NCBI GenBank assembly: GCA_028023455.1
Contig: JAQFVV010006293.1
Coordinates: forward strand, 2,307,844 to 2,371,843
Origin: Epiperipatus broadwayi
Lineage: Eukaryota > Onychophora > Udeonychophora > Euonychophora > Peripatidae
DNA: 64,000 nucleotides
Reading direction: 5' to 3'
Position numbers and translations under genes: made by a program
Shown: piece after piece, positions 36,487 through 49,520 of the stretch
How positions within the stretch are numbered: the first letter of the stretch is position 1
Layout of the letters: the number at the start of each line of letters is the position of its first letter
The notes under the pieces: model-generated
What the model was told of the DNA's origin: nothing
The model's database searches: none
Seen by the model: only the letters and a program-made list of their open reading frames with translations

Positions 36487-36762
36487 TCATTTGAAAGTGA
36501 TCTGCAGGTGTAAGTACTTAAATAAAACGTCATCATCAAATGGTAGACTGAGTCCAGTCAGGTGATTCTTAATACTCTCCACCTTCATACAGTCTGCTGC
36601 CTTAGTTGGTAATTTACAGCTTTCTGGGAATAAGTTTTGTCTGACATAATTGTAAATATCTATTTTAAAAATTTTTTCATTCACACACACATTCATTCTG
36701 CCTTCGAGAAAACTAAACTGATTGCAGTTAAAAGCTACCAGATAATTGAGAAGAAAGGACAT
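36487..36762 (-). pseudogene. 91-codon frame, possibly a BEL/Pao-type retroelement fragment
   Basis: This frame of mixed amino-acid composition is GC-richer than its surroundings and starts at an ATG at 36760-36762. It contains FNCNQFSFLEGRMNV and, near its end, CKLPTKAADCM followed by KNHLTGLSLPFDDDV. The HL-G-LP...V pattern resembles the WPHL-GI-LP-----V-LLIG segment between the protease and reverse transcriptase of BEL/Pao elements, but the match is short. It directly abuts the LINE fragment. It could equally be an unrelated exon-like remnant. Confidence 0.3.
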
Positions 36763-37231
36763 GGTGTTTTTTGATCTTAAACTCAGATGTAAACAGACAA
36801 TAAACTCGCCATGCTAATGTGCATTGGTGAGCAGTTCATCCATGTTCATATGCTATATGAATAATCATATAGTAATAATAGCTGCAATGAAAAGAACTTA
36901 TAGAATAGACATTAGTAATTTTCCCTGCTCAATCTCTTTAAGACCTCAAAGAAGAGTCAAAGGATTTATTTGTAATTGACAGCAAACTTCTATCTACAAA
37001 GGAGATATTATGTATTTATCAGTTTCAAAAATCCTTTCCAAAAAGCAATTCTTAAAAACATATGAAAAAATATTTATTTCAAATACTAATTCATTTATTT
37101 TTGTAAATTATGTTATGATAGAAATATATAAAAACACAGACTTATACAATACTCATGAATATAGCTATACTCTCATTCAAAAACATGATTGTTTTCAAAA
37201 ATATGTTTACAAGCAGGATGATCATTAGCAG
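36763..37231. other. No gene seen
   Basis: AT-rich. A 72-codon frame at 37010-37228 has no recognisable features. Confidence 0.5.
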
Positions 37232-37430
37232 AACATGATTTTTACATCATTGGCAAATGAGATGCCATTTTAATTGGTTCCTGATTTTTCAAGTTCATTC
37301 AAATTATATCAAAAATTAATAGAAAATAACATAACATGTTTTTTACATCATTGTAAGATGAAGCTATTTTAATTGGTTCCCGATTTTTCAGACATTTATT
37401 CAAATTATATTGAAAATTAAAAGAAGAAAA
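37232..37430. repeat. Direct tandem repeat, two copies of about 100 bp
   Basis: aacatg-ttttttacatcatt ... ttttaattggttcc-gatttttca occurs from 37232 and again from 37333 with moderate divergence. Confidence 0.82.
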
Positions 37431-40400
37431 ATTTTCACTTTTTCTATTATTTGTTAATTTAAATATCAAAATATAACTATACTTTAAAATTCTTTATTTA
37501 AGCAGTTCATTGTTGTTGGGGTTTTTTAGATACTTTCATTTTTTACAAACTTCTTTTTTATTTTGGGGGGAAAAAATTAAATATCTGTATACTCATTTTT
37601 GTCAAAAATGTATATATGTAGTTAATAAAAATCCTTATTGTATTTTTTCAAGTTATTGTAAATATTTATTTCTCTTCACAATCTAACATGTTGATAGCAA
37701 AATTATTATACCTAAATTAATTTGTATAAAAAAACTAAATACATAGTTAATTTTAACATATTAAATTTTTATTGTGATTGATTATGATCTATTATCTTAG
37801 ATGGTTTTTAACTAAAACAATATCTAATATGTAAATGTAATATAATATTTTTTAGTAAAATAATAATATATTAATTTGTACTTGCATTTTGTATATTAAT
37901 TTGATTTAATTTAATTAACATTTTCTATATAGTTTGAAATATACAAATCATTTGGAGGCAGATAATCTAAATATAATATATATATATACATACATACAGT
38001 AAACTAAAGTGATAGTATAATAATGATATAAAAGTCATACAATTAATATTTTCTTTATTATGTTTAAAAAATTAGTGTCATCTCTAGATAAAACGTTTGT
38101 TTCTAACTTATTATTCATATCAATAGAATTGTATAGTTTTTTTATTCTTTGCAAAGTAGCATGCATGTTTTAAATAACAAAATATTAATGACTGCCATTT
38201 TTAATAAGGATTGTCTATAGCGAAGTAATTGGAGAATTGTTTGATAGTTACTAATGAAGCATGTTAACATAACAATACTCTTATATAATGTATTTGTTTT
38301 AATATTATACTGTGCATATTTAATTTAAAATATAAATAAAAATGTGGATTAAATAAGCATAAAAGTTCATGATTTACCTCATAAACAATAATTATAGAAA
38401 TAAGATTATGAATTTTAAAAATAAAAAGACAAATAAATATATTGTTTTTTCCTTCCTATAAATTTGTGATTACTGATTATTTTTGATTTCCAAATAACTT
38501 TAAAAAATATATTTTCAGATTTTTAATTTTCTGAATTAAAATGGCTAATTTTTTTTTTTTTTAGTATTGTGTGCATAGTAAAGTCACATGATCTCTTAAT
38601 ACATTAAAACAAGAAAACTTTTTTTGTTAGTTTTCATTTCATATTGATAAAGTTAAAAAATTTGTTTGGTATATAATTAATTACTCTCAACAATTAGAAG
38701 TTTATTGTTGTTTTTGTTGTTATTATTATGTTCACTCATTTTTAAAAACTGTAATTTCATATGGAAATTGTAAATTTAGCTTCTTTTTTAATTTACAAAA
38801 TACTGATGACATGTTTTAATTAAAAATTGCTGTAAATAAATCTATACAAATATTTTATATGAAAATATAGAGAATTGTTATTAAGACATAAAGAAATGGA
38901 TTAATATTTATAATGTAATTTAAAAAGTCAGTAGCCCCCCCCCCAAGTAATTATAATTCTGGTAAATCTGAAGATTTTAGAAGAATTATTGTAATCATCC
39001 TTGTGGTAAAGAAGCTAGATTAAATTTGTTAATAGCTGAAAAACAATTGTGAATTAAAAAAATACACAAAAAATGCAATTTAAGTAATAATTATTTTTGA
39101 GAGATAGTGAGAAAGAGAAAACAAGATTATTATTTTATTGTTCTTAAAAAAAGACATTTGATAAAATGGGGTGGTTACATTCTTAAATAAATTGGAAGAA
39201 GAAATGTTGATGGAGAAATTTTGTTTATGAGTCAGAGGATATTTATAAAATTTAAGTCTTTTTATTTGAAGGGATAAATATTGGAGGAAGTGTAAATTGT
39301 GTATTGTTTATCTTCCATTTATTTAATAAATAGTTAAATAAGTTATTTAATGAATGTTGCTTTGGTAAAAGTGAAATTAGCAAAAGGTTAATTTATATCA
39401 CATTTGCTAATATATTAGTGCTTGTGTATACAGAGAATGAGCTTAATAAAATGTATAAGATTGATATACTTTATAGAATGTTTAGAATGAAAATGGGTAG
39501 AGAGAAGAAAAATTAAAAATAAGCTTAAAAATCAAGTTAAGTTTATTTGGACTTTTTTTTTTATGTTGCTATTGTAAGAAGAAATATAAATTAAAATAAC
39601 TAGAGTAGCTGAATAATTTTCTCATGTAATTTAAATTGACAAATTAAAAATTATATTCATTAGGTATGGAAATGTATTTATTGTGCTATGTTTATTTATT
39701 TTATCTTTAAAATGTATGTGTATTAATTTATTCAAGATTATAAAATATTATTGAGAATGGCTGAGAAGTGGACTATTATCAGGTCCCAAATTATTGATGC
39801 TTAACTTTATATACTAGCTGTATTTAGTAAAGAAAAACTTAACCAACGCCTGTGTGTTTCAGTTATTATAGAAAGGAAAAAACTTCACCTATAGATAATT
39901 GTTTTATTTTAATGTTATTATAATTGTAGGTTTTAAGTTTGAAATGCCATTGTTTAGTAATAAATAGGTGGGGCTCGTTTTTTATGTTGTTTTAATGCAG
40001 CTTAAACATTGTGTTAAATGTATGTTAAAATTAAATATAAATATTTAAGTCTTTCATTTATCCCTTATTATCAACTGCTGAATCTTTCTGTGAGCTGACA
40101 ATAAACAATTGAATAATTGTTTGTGACTTATTTTTAATGATGTTACATTTTGTTTTATATAGTTATAACAAATATTTACTTTTTCATTCTTTTTCTTTAA
40201 TTAGATTTTATACAATTAAAAAAAGATTTTAAAAAGTGGTAACACGATTACTTAATATGACTATTTTATCAAATAATAAAGAAGAGGAAAAAAATGAAAA
40301 CTGTCAATTTGAAAATACAACCTGGTATTCTTTTCAGTTAATCAAGTTGCTTCAATCTCTTCACTCTCTTCAGCTAGTTTAATAAGAATGAACAGCACTT

Positions 40401-41904
40401 TACTGTTGTGATATTGAAGCTGAAGATGAATAAAGGGAGGAAAGAGAGGGGGGGGGTTGTTTGATTTTAATTCCAGCAATAATAATAAAAAACATACACC
40501 TTCCTTTTGATATGAAAATAATGCTAATTGTAAACTACACAAATAAAATGTATCTTGAGTATCTTTAGGAGGAAAAAAAAAACTCTTCATTGGATAATGA
40601 TTTGAAGCTTGTCAATGTGCTTCAAATCAAGCTGTCACTCAAGCACCGCTTCTAGATTGGTAATCCTGTCTTAAATGTGCAGTCTTCCCTTAAACCTCAA
40701 TGATCTTGTATAAGTACACAGTACAATTACTCCCGACATCAACCTCCAGGCTACAAACTGAACAATCTTTAAAATAAAAAAAAGATTTACTTAAAGGCAG
40801 AAGAAAGGAGGAGGATGAATCAAAGGAGATATTATTCTATAATCCAGAAGCCTTTAAAATATTTTTGCAAATAATAAATAAAGAGATTTATAAAGCATTG
40901 ACAAAAGTGAGGAATTGGTTTGAATTTTAAAAACATAATCATCATCGTTTATTAACAGACTTCTAAATGAGTATGACCCAACAATATTAATACACTAAAA
41001 ATAATTTTAATAAGAAAATAATAGTAATTACTGCCATATCAATATTTTTTGTTGTTCACAATAATAGAAATATAAGAACGTTATATTAAATCTTTCATCT
41101 GCAGTTAATATGTTAAATAGTAGTCAGAAATGTGGTCACTGTTATTTTTTCTTCAAAATTGTAGTTAATATTTGAATTTGGGGGTTGTGAAGACTGCAAT
41201 TAAACTTACTGTTAAACTTTATTTCTATATTCATCTTTACAAAAAAATTTTATCATATATTATTTGCATTTTAATAGTTTGGGAAAGAGTTGTATTTAAA
41301 TATCTAATAATAATTAACAATGCTGATTAACATGAATAGTAAAAAATTATTGGACACTTGATTTATTAAACTTTGTGTGTGTGAGAATGCATATTTCTGT
41401 ATATATAAATATAATTTCTTAGTCAGTTCTTATTAATTATCTTTTACTCAGTTTCCTATTATTCTTAGGGATGGAAAATTATTCAAACCTTCATCATCCA
41501 GCAGTTAGTAGGTCTAATGATTAATGAATCATTCACTATTCTTTTATGAACGATTGTTAGAAAAGTCTTTGTCTTCATTAAACTATTTTAAGGCTTTTGC
41601 CTCTATACTTTAAAGTTATTATTTTCTTTGCTTTAAACAAATATAAGAAATTGTTTACAGTTATGCTATCATTAATTCAAATTGCATGAATTCAAAGTCA
41701 TCTATTTTCTGTATTGCAAAGATTTATATATACTATAATTTTTGTAGGGTATATGCTAATTAAAAATAAGTTGAATTGATAAAAAAAATCTGAATGCTGT
41801 AAGAATGTATGTATTGCATACATATTGTCAACTGTACATGATATATAAAATAAAAAATGGCAATTCTACATCACAAATGGGCTTCCATTAATTTAAAAAT
41901 GAAA
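37431..41904. other. AT-rich region, no gene seen
   Basis: Poly-A/T, TA repeats, C10 (about 38935-38944) and G9 (about 40450-40458) runs. A GC-richer patch at about 40320-40780 holds an 82-codon - strand frame of low complexity (P, F, L runs) that I do not consider coding. Confidence 0.55.
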
Positions 41905-42190
41905 CAGAAAAAATATGACAGTTTCTAATGTCAATTTAGTATTTTTGATATCAAAAAGAAAGAGAGAATCATACATCCGTTTTCAATCTGTAAAACATTT
42001 TTATAAAGAAGTTAATCCTTAGGCCCCATAGTCCAGAAGTGAAGAAATTACAAAAACATATTAAAAATAAAAAGATAGCAGTTTCTAATGTCAATCTGCT
42101 ATACCCCTCTAGCTGACAAAAAAGGAAAATTGTTTGGTTAGTTTTCTATCTATGATACATCATTATAAAGGGATTAGATTTATCATTAAA
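41905..42190. repeat. Diverged direct repeat, period about 165 bp
   Basis: cagtttctaatgtcaat occurs at about 41920 and 42080 and is followed in both copies by related sequence ending in a tataaag-gatta-style block. Confidence 0.6.
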
Positions 42191-43859
42191 GTGCCTAAAA
42201 TTCCTAATTGTCCCTTTGAAAACTAATAAAACAATTTTATGCTAATAACAAATAAAATAAGTTTTTGTGTCAATTACTAATATTAGATCACTAAATTATT
42301 ATATATTCTTTATAGCTATTTTTGAATTATAATAGTTATTTTTAGATTAATTTGTGTTATGTATTCCATATGATTCATTAAGAGTTTGTTTTTTTTTGTC
42401 TTATTAGTGCAATGATTCTGCAATTTTGCATTCTATCTTGCTTCCTTTTCTGCAGGTTGGCACTTACAGTGATTTTGTCCATCCTTGAGGTATATAGTAC
42501 AGTAAAGTTAGGCTACATACTGTATCCATATATACTGCTTCACTTGTAAGCTATCCAAAAAATTTTGTAATATAGCAGCAATGATTTTTCCATCTCAGAC
42601 TACTATATGCAATCATTTGTATAATTGTTTATATGAGTCACTTTGAAAATATATATATTTTTAATCCTTTCTGAATTTTGAAGTGATACTGTATTTCATA
42701 TAATAAAATAAGTTCTAAGCATAAAGAAATTTTGTATCTTTATTAAGCAATAAAATGAAAGTTATCAATTTGATAGTGGCAGTAAACAGAAAGCTTAAAG
42801 TATGAAAATCTGAATTTGACAATAGCAAATAGGGTAACTGTATAGATTCTGAAGTTGATATGGATTTGTCAACTAGAAAGATCATGATCTATTGATAACA
42901 AAACTACTCTTATGTTCCTTAAGGAAAAAACTGTTATTCAAAATTGCAATGAAGATATAGCACAGTATCTTTTTGAGGGAATATGAGAGAATAGACATAC
43001 AGCAAATATATATGTAAATGTGCTTCCTCAATTTATTATTAATATATTATTTAATTTTGTTTATACAATCTTAATACAAATGTACTTGTTGAAAAATACT
43101 CTATACTTGATGTTCAGCAAAAATATATATTTTATTGTGCCCAAAGATTATTAATAAAATGAGAGATATTCTATGCAATGTATAATATACACAAGTAGGA
43201 TTTGGAGCAAAGTATAGCAGATATCATAACTTACTATACCTTCTTTTCCGTGTTATATTCCAAATTCTGCCAATTTCTGGAGTAAACTATATCAAATATG
43301 ATCATTTCTTATTTGGTCTACTTTTTCAAGACTTTTACTCTTTTTTCAATTTATTCCACTGCTTTTAAACTTTTTCCTGGAAATATGTAATTTTAGAAAG
43401 CTCTTCTTTTAGTAATTTTTTTTTTTTTTCAATTTTTTTTTATATATAATTTAGAATATTACTCTGATCATCATTTTTACATCTGTATTTGTACAATGTA
43501 GAATATTAAGTTTATTACAGTTTATAACTTTCATTGAGTCTTTATGGTCTAGATAGCTGATTGCCTTAACATTTTTGAAAGTCAGCTAAATTTAATATAA
43601 ACCGAAACAAACTTAAAGATATGGTTTAGAATTTACACATGATTAAAAAAAGTCCGAGATATTTCAAAGACCAAATATCCTGCTTCTCTTCTATTCTCAG
43701 CTTAGATATGCATAGAATTAACTATATATGCTAGAGTAATTAGATTTAAACTGAGACTATTATACAATATATGTTATTAAAATATTGATTAATTTTTGTT
43801 CAGTATATAACTTAAATTTGTTTTATAATTAAATAATCAAATAATTTATTCCTTAAGAG
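42191..43859. other. AT-rich region, no gene seen
   Basis: No motif recognised. The less AT-rich 42440-42560 was checked for an exon without success. Confidence 0.55.
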
Positions 43860-43975
43860 TTTCATAAACTTTGAGCACCAAGAGTGACTTAGATGAGCCA
43901 TGATCTACTGATTTTTAGCTTTAGAATCCATCACTTTATTACTGCACTTAGTCATACAGGGTATCTCTTGAATTG
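43860..43975 (-). repeat. tRNA-like SINE remnant, copy 2
   Basis: The - strand reads gactaagtgcagtaa, then ggattctaaagctaaaaatc and tagatcatggctca, in the same order as the copy at 22660-22790, with many substitutions. Confidence 0.5.
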
Positions 43976-44355
43976 TATGTGTGTATATATATATGTGTAT
44001 ATTAAACCATCAAAATGATAAGACACTGCTATTGTATGTATATTACATGTCATATATGACTAGGAATACTCTTGTTAATATTTTAATAAAGTAATGGTAA
44101 GTTAGATTTTATTTTGATTTTATATGTTCACACTGTTGTCATAGATAATATATATTGTAGCAGAATGGAAAATATGGGTGTAAACAGATCAAAATAAAAC
44201 AAATAATTAGCAATTTTTTGTAAATAGATCTGATGCTAAACATCATCAAGCCAATGAGAATAATGAAGTATCTATTAGTTGCATATATAAATTGTATTCA
44301 ATACTGAGAATCATGAAATGGACTTTAAATGTGGCCTATAACATTCGGTTTATAA

Positions 44356-44688
44356 CAGGGGTCCCCAACCCTATGCCCGCGGACACCATGGCACCAGCAG
44401 ACCATTTTACGTGTGCTCGCTATCCGAATATGATAAAAAAATATTTATCTGATACAAATAAATTTAATTTTTAAAATTATTGTATTATATTGTAATCAAA
44501 TTGTAGGGCATACTATACTTTATTTTTGAAATAAATATTTTTTTGTACATTATGTATATTGTTAACAATATCCAACTATAAAGTTAGATATTTAACTATA
44601 AATTTACATTGAAAAAATAAAGGGTGCCCATCACCTGGCCAGTATTATAGAATGTGCTCTTAAGTGCAAAAAAGTTGAGGGACTCCTA
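44356..44688 (+). mobile_element. Non-autonomous hAT DNA transposon (Buster-like MITE), copy 2
   Basis: The 333-bp element starts CAGGGGTCCCCAACC and ends GGGACTCCTA, a slightly decayed inverted end. It is flanked by perfect 8-bp duplications GTTTATAA (44348-44355 and 44689-44696). Relative to copy 1 it has lost ttcttataaa in the left half and gained a short aactata-containing duplication in the right half. Confidence 0.92.
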
Positions 44689-44696
44689 GTTTATAA

Positions 44697-45959
44697 TATA
44701 ATTCTTATCTCTTAATTAAACTCCATTGTGTAGAATTGATACCTACTCATCAAAATTCATTAATAACCACTGATAGTTATTTAGATAACAAAAACTATTA
44801 AATATACATGTACAAGAATAAAGTAAATGCTTAATTTGCTATTAAATAACTTCAGTATAGTAATTTAAAATGGTGATTACTAATTTTTTTAATTTATTAG
44901 TAATAATAATGAAAATGAATAAGAATCTGATATAAATGTTCTCCAATAGCATAAAGATATTGATAATTCCAACTTATTTACAAAATTTATATAGACAGTA
45001 ATGTCTCAGTAGATTAAAAACAAAATGCTCTTTAAACTGTGTGAACATAACATTTGTCATTTAGTAGTATAAAATATTTAATTTAAACCTAGGCTAAACC
45101 ATTTTAATAATATATAATTTGATTTGATCTAGTATAGAGCTAAATTATTTTATATAGTACATTTCATGGTATGCTCATATATCTTCATTTGTTATTTTTC
45201 TGTAGTTTATAGATAATTAAATAAAGAAAACAATTCAAAGTCATATATGTAATAAAAATATTAAAATTTTTATTTTGAATAAATCTGGAATAAATGAATC
45301 ATTTATTATTAAAATTAAAAAAATATTTTGTTAAACACAACAATCCTTTATTAAAATTAGAAGAAAAAATTGCATATTCAAAGCTAGTGTTTAAAATATA
45401 TAGACTGCATTGCTTATGTTACTAAAGAGATAGAAAACAATTTCAGAAGGAAGAACGTATACTTTCTTTTGTTTAACAGTTTTGTATTTTAACCTTATCT
45501 TATTCTATAAATAAATTCTGGACTTGCAGTAAAAAAAATATATTGTGAGTAGAACTACAAGACTTGGATTCAAGAGTTTCAGTATAACTATTGTTTATTG
45601 TATATATATTGGGTCTATAATCCAGACCAAACAACAATTCGCATATAAATTTTCAATTCTAGAGGTGACCAAAATTACATATATAAACGAATGTTTACAG
45701 AATTTAAAATCTCTTTTTAAAAGATCATCTGGTTTTTGGAAATTATCTTATATCATACACATTTGGTTTAATTTGTGTGAGGACCAAGAACAGAGTTTTA
45801 AAATAAATTTTAAAATAGATTTAAGACAAAAGAAATGCAGTCAAGCTGCACTATTTCATGAATAACTTAATTTTACTTTTGTCTTCTTTAAACTTAATAA
45901 AGAGATGTTAAAACCTAAATCTTGAAACTTATAAACTGTAAACAACTTCATGGTTTGTA
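44697..45959. other. AT-rich region, no gene seen
   Basis: A 106-codon frame lies at 45545-45865 but starts at GTG, has AT-biased codons and shows no domain; it is probably chance. Confidence 0.5.
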
Positions 45960-45984
45960 GGTGGAGTAAAAGTGTTGATATAAA

Positions 45985-46250
45985 AAAAACCCAAAGTTCA
46001 AACATCAAGGTTCCCTCTTAAATCTTGTAATGTATTGCCACCAAAGGCTATGCCAGATTTTATAATGAAGGCCATTGGCTAGAAGGCAATCAGTTTGCCA
46101 TCTTCATTTTGGAAAATCGGTTCATGATGATGGTGAAGTTCAAGACCAACAGTCTGCCAAGAAGACAGTGGTCAAGCCAACCCAAGGGAGAATGCCAGTG
46201 CCAAATGCAATGAAGACACCTCATCTAGAAGGTTGGTAAACATTTCTTTT
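45985..46250. other. Unidentified GC-richer patch
   Basis: GC content is roughly double that of the flanks. A + strand frame reads LPPKAMPDFIMKAIG, stop, KAISLPSSFWKIGS, stop, then SSRPTVCQEDSGQANPREN. The several in-frame stops suggest a dead repeat or pseudogene. I do not recognise the family. Confidence 0.45.
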
Positions 46251-47268
46251 TGCAGAGCTCTTTAAAAAAAATCTTAAAGTGTTCTAATAATTCTTAGCTA
46301 GCTATATAATATTGAATATTGATAAATTTATAAACTTAAATGATTAATAACACACTGATGCATTGCGGTGAAACTTTTTTATATAATAATTTCTGTAGGC
46401 TTTCAATATCATAATAATTGTAAGAATCTTGCCTTTTAAATGAATATTTATATTTTAATAATCTTCTCCAAACATAATAACTGTAAGCAGTTATTATATT
46501 ATCTATACTATTCTAATCTGCAGTCATGCCTATTTTCTATTTTATATTATTATTGTATTGATTTTATGATATGCCATGTTTCAAAGTGAAGATTACTAAT
46601 AATAATAATTTAGACAGACAATTAGAAGGTCTCACATAGTAGATTTATGTCACTTCTTTAGCGCACTCATAAGTCTCCATTTTGATCCCTATTATATATG
46701 TACTTAATTAAGCTACTATGTTTTTGCTTAGCGTAAGGTTTGCATGTTAATTAATATGTTTAGTTAATAATGACAAGAATGATATTTTGAAGCATATTAT
46801 AAATGATTAGTTAATTAAGTCCCAGATATGATTTCTCCTCCTTAGTTTATATTATCATAAACTATATAGATTTAATTCTATAAATTAGATCACTTTAATT
46901 AATCCCTTTCATCATGATTTATGTATGCTAATCCACGAACTGGCATATGGTAGTTTCGCAGATCGAAACTATCGATTTAGCACTTTATTAATTTTAATAT
47001 TTGATATTTTGGAAAGTGTTATGAATATGTTCTTATAAAGCCTATACGTGCAAAATATGCTTTGCTATATATATTTTCTTATTAAAATGGGTTTCTGGTT
47101 TTAAGGGCCACCCCATTATTCTTAGTTCGGACAGCTCTCTTTTAGAACTGGAACATGAGGGTCCAGTACCGTATATTAAGCTGCTCTGATCACCCAAACT
47201 AAATGTTTTTATATTTCATGATAGCAAGTCATACGGTCAGAGTACTTAGTACTGAATCCCATAAATAA
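46251..47268. other. No gene seen
   Basis: AT-rich on the left, less so from 47090. A small perfect hairpin TAGTTTCG-cagat-CGAAACTA lies near 46950-46970. Confidence 0.5.
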
Positions 47269-47481
47269 TTATACATTTGGACCACAACCCTTATCTTGTT
47301 TATGTAGCACTGTAGACTCTGAAGCTACACTGCAAGTTGCCAGTTCGCCCTCCATAATGTTCTGTTCGGTATTAATCTGAACCTCAGATCTAGTTGATAT
47401 AAAACGATCTGCATAGAGAGCACATTTATGCTCATTATGTAATTTTAATAAGTTATAATTTACAAAGTGCATACAGTACAC
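47269..47481 (-). other. 70-codon open frame of balanced composition, unidentified
   Basis: The peptide contains YADRFISTRSEVQINTEQN and GELATCSVASESTVLHKQDK, with normal amino-acid use and GC-richer codons, unlike the low-complexity frames elsewhere. On the - strand a tatgcag precedes ATCGTTTT and could be a splice acceptor, but no clear donor follows. It could be a transposon fragment or an exon of an unknown gene. Confidence 0.25.
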
Positions 47482-48329
47482 AGTTTGCAGAAGTTATAAA
47501 AATCAATAATTCAGTTATGGCTTAGCACTTTCGAGGTTCTCTGCCTCATAATCATAGCTATCTTGGAAACTGTGAAATAGATTGTCTTAGACATAAGCTA
47601 TGCAAATGATTCAGGTTGTCCATTTTTTGGAAATATCAAAGCAGGTGCATGTCTGTTTATTGCGTTGTAAGATTTAACCCTTAGCAAACCTCATAGGAAT
47701 GGCATAGCATAATTCAGGCATGATTAGACACCAGGTATTATTTTGTAATAAACGTTAAAATTAAATGATTAAAGTGCATAAAAGATGAGAACTTGTACTT
47801 ATATCCACTCATTGTTGTAAAACATCTGTGTGTATATTCCCAATGCACTTATATTTTATATTATTACTTATATTTAATAATTAAATATTTTGAAATTTAT
47901 AAATGTTTAGTGTGTTATTCGCAACTTGTCCTAAATCTTATCCAAATCTATTTTAACTTATTATTAGTTATTAATATATGCATTATTTAGCCAGCCATAT
48001 ATGTGTGGGTTTGGTTAATTTAGTCATTCTTCCCTAAGTCTCGTATTCCACCCTTTGCTATTGCGGCATGTGAACTAAAAGAGTCCGAGTGTAGTCTGAT
48101 GTCTGTCATCCATTGGGTAGTAAATCATGGAGTTTTGGTGAAAGAACTGAGGTGCAATTTAATTCAAGGTCTCAATCCTTCATCTAGATCAGCTTCAAGA
48201 TGATTTGCCAAAACTCTTGATTTTGTTGTGTGACTGTGTAAATATGACTGCTACACTCTAGATTAATGAATGATTAATAAAAATTATTAATATAATTCCA
48301 TTAAATGATTTATATCAAAGTTATGAGGA
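47482..48329. other. Less AT-rich region, probably old repeat, unidentified
   Basis: Sequence such as gcggcatgtgaactaaaagag (48064 on) is unlike the background. No coding or terminal-repeat signal could be assigned. Confidence 0.4.
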
Positions 48330-48560
48330 CAGTGAGCTTGACACTCATCAAATAAACTGTAGTAATTTGCTATCTATATATACTGAACAATGATAAAGAT
48401 ATGTGTAAAAGATTGTGATCTGGACCAACTGATGAGTTCTGGTTCAGCATGAAATGTGCATCTTGAGGATCATAAATCTTTTTCACATCTTTTTGGTCAT
48501 ATGTTTATGATTATATCCCTTCACAAGATGTTAAAAGTGGATTGAAATCAGTCCCTATCT
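48330..48560 (+). repeat. Diverged dispersed HH2 copy with hammerhead core
   Basis: It aligns to the HH2 reverse unit around tggaccaactgatgag and catgaaat. The core at 48424-48467 keeps CTGATGA (48429-48435), GAAA (48451-48454) and an ATC cleavage triplet. Stem II has one mismatch, and inner stem I is reduced to CAA/TTG. Confidence 0.7.
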
Positions 48561-49074
48561 TGTATGAGAGTGATGTAGTAAAAATTATACTACAGAAATA
48601 TTACTGTTCAGCCATGTTACATTACATTGAATGGCTGACATAATATTGTGCATATATTATAACTGTATTTTGTCAATTTTTTAAAAATATATATATATTT
48701 TTTTTTACCTTTTAGAAATTGTTTAAAAGATTGGAATTTTTCAAATTACTTATACTACTTCTTTAAAAAAATGTATTATGAATATTAAATTCTACATGTT
48801 TTTTTTAATCTAGGCTAATATAGTGATTTAGCAAACTGATAGTAAAAGCCATCTTCTTATAAAATTTCTTGGTTTCTTTTATTATTGAAAATAAACTTTA
48901 ACATGGTATCATAATTATTTGTTTGTGGATTATACAATCATTTGGGAAATTTGCATAGTTTAAAATTTTGGGTTTAATATCTTTATAAAAATGTATTGTA
49001 AATAGAAAATTTACAATATAATATTCTTTTTTGGATGTAATTTAAAGGAATAGTAATTTGTTATTGCATCCTGC

Positions 49075-49520
49075 CCATCCCTCTTTTATGTATTTAAATG
49101 GATAAGATCCTATACTTGAGGGGTCAAAATGACTTGAGATCAACATGGGCATGGCAATAATATTGACATCAGCATGGGATTTGGGCTTTTCATCATCAGA
49201 TTTTCAATGGTATGAATGACTGAAGAGTTAGAGGTTGGAGTGGATTGAAAGCTGTCCATTAAAGTATGAAGATTTGCTATCTTAATATAAACTGAGCACT
49301 GATTACATATATGTGTGGGAGATGATAATCTGGACCAACTGGTGAGTGCTGGTTTAGCATGAAATACGTATATTGGTGATTATTTATCTTTTCTACATTA
49401 TGTGGTCATGTGTATCAGTGGTATGGATAGTTGAAGGGTGCTTGAAAGTCTGAGTTCAAATTCCTTATATTTATACAATTAGGCTCCAGGTATGTGGAGT
49501 GCCTGTATTTCAAATATTTA
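49075..49520 (+). repeat. Diverged dispersed, nearly full-length HH2 copy
   Basis: It follows the reverse HH2 unit over about 440 bp (caacatgggc, gattttcaat, gtccattaaagtatgaag, tgtgtgggagatgat, ggtttagcatgaaatacgta). The ribozyme core lies at 49334-49377 with stem I, II and III and an ATA triplet, but the core box reads CTGGTGA, a change at an invariant A. Confidence 0.8.
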
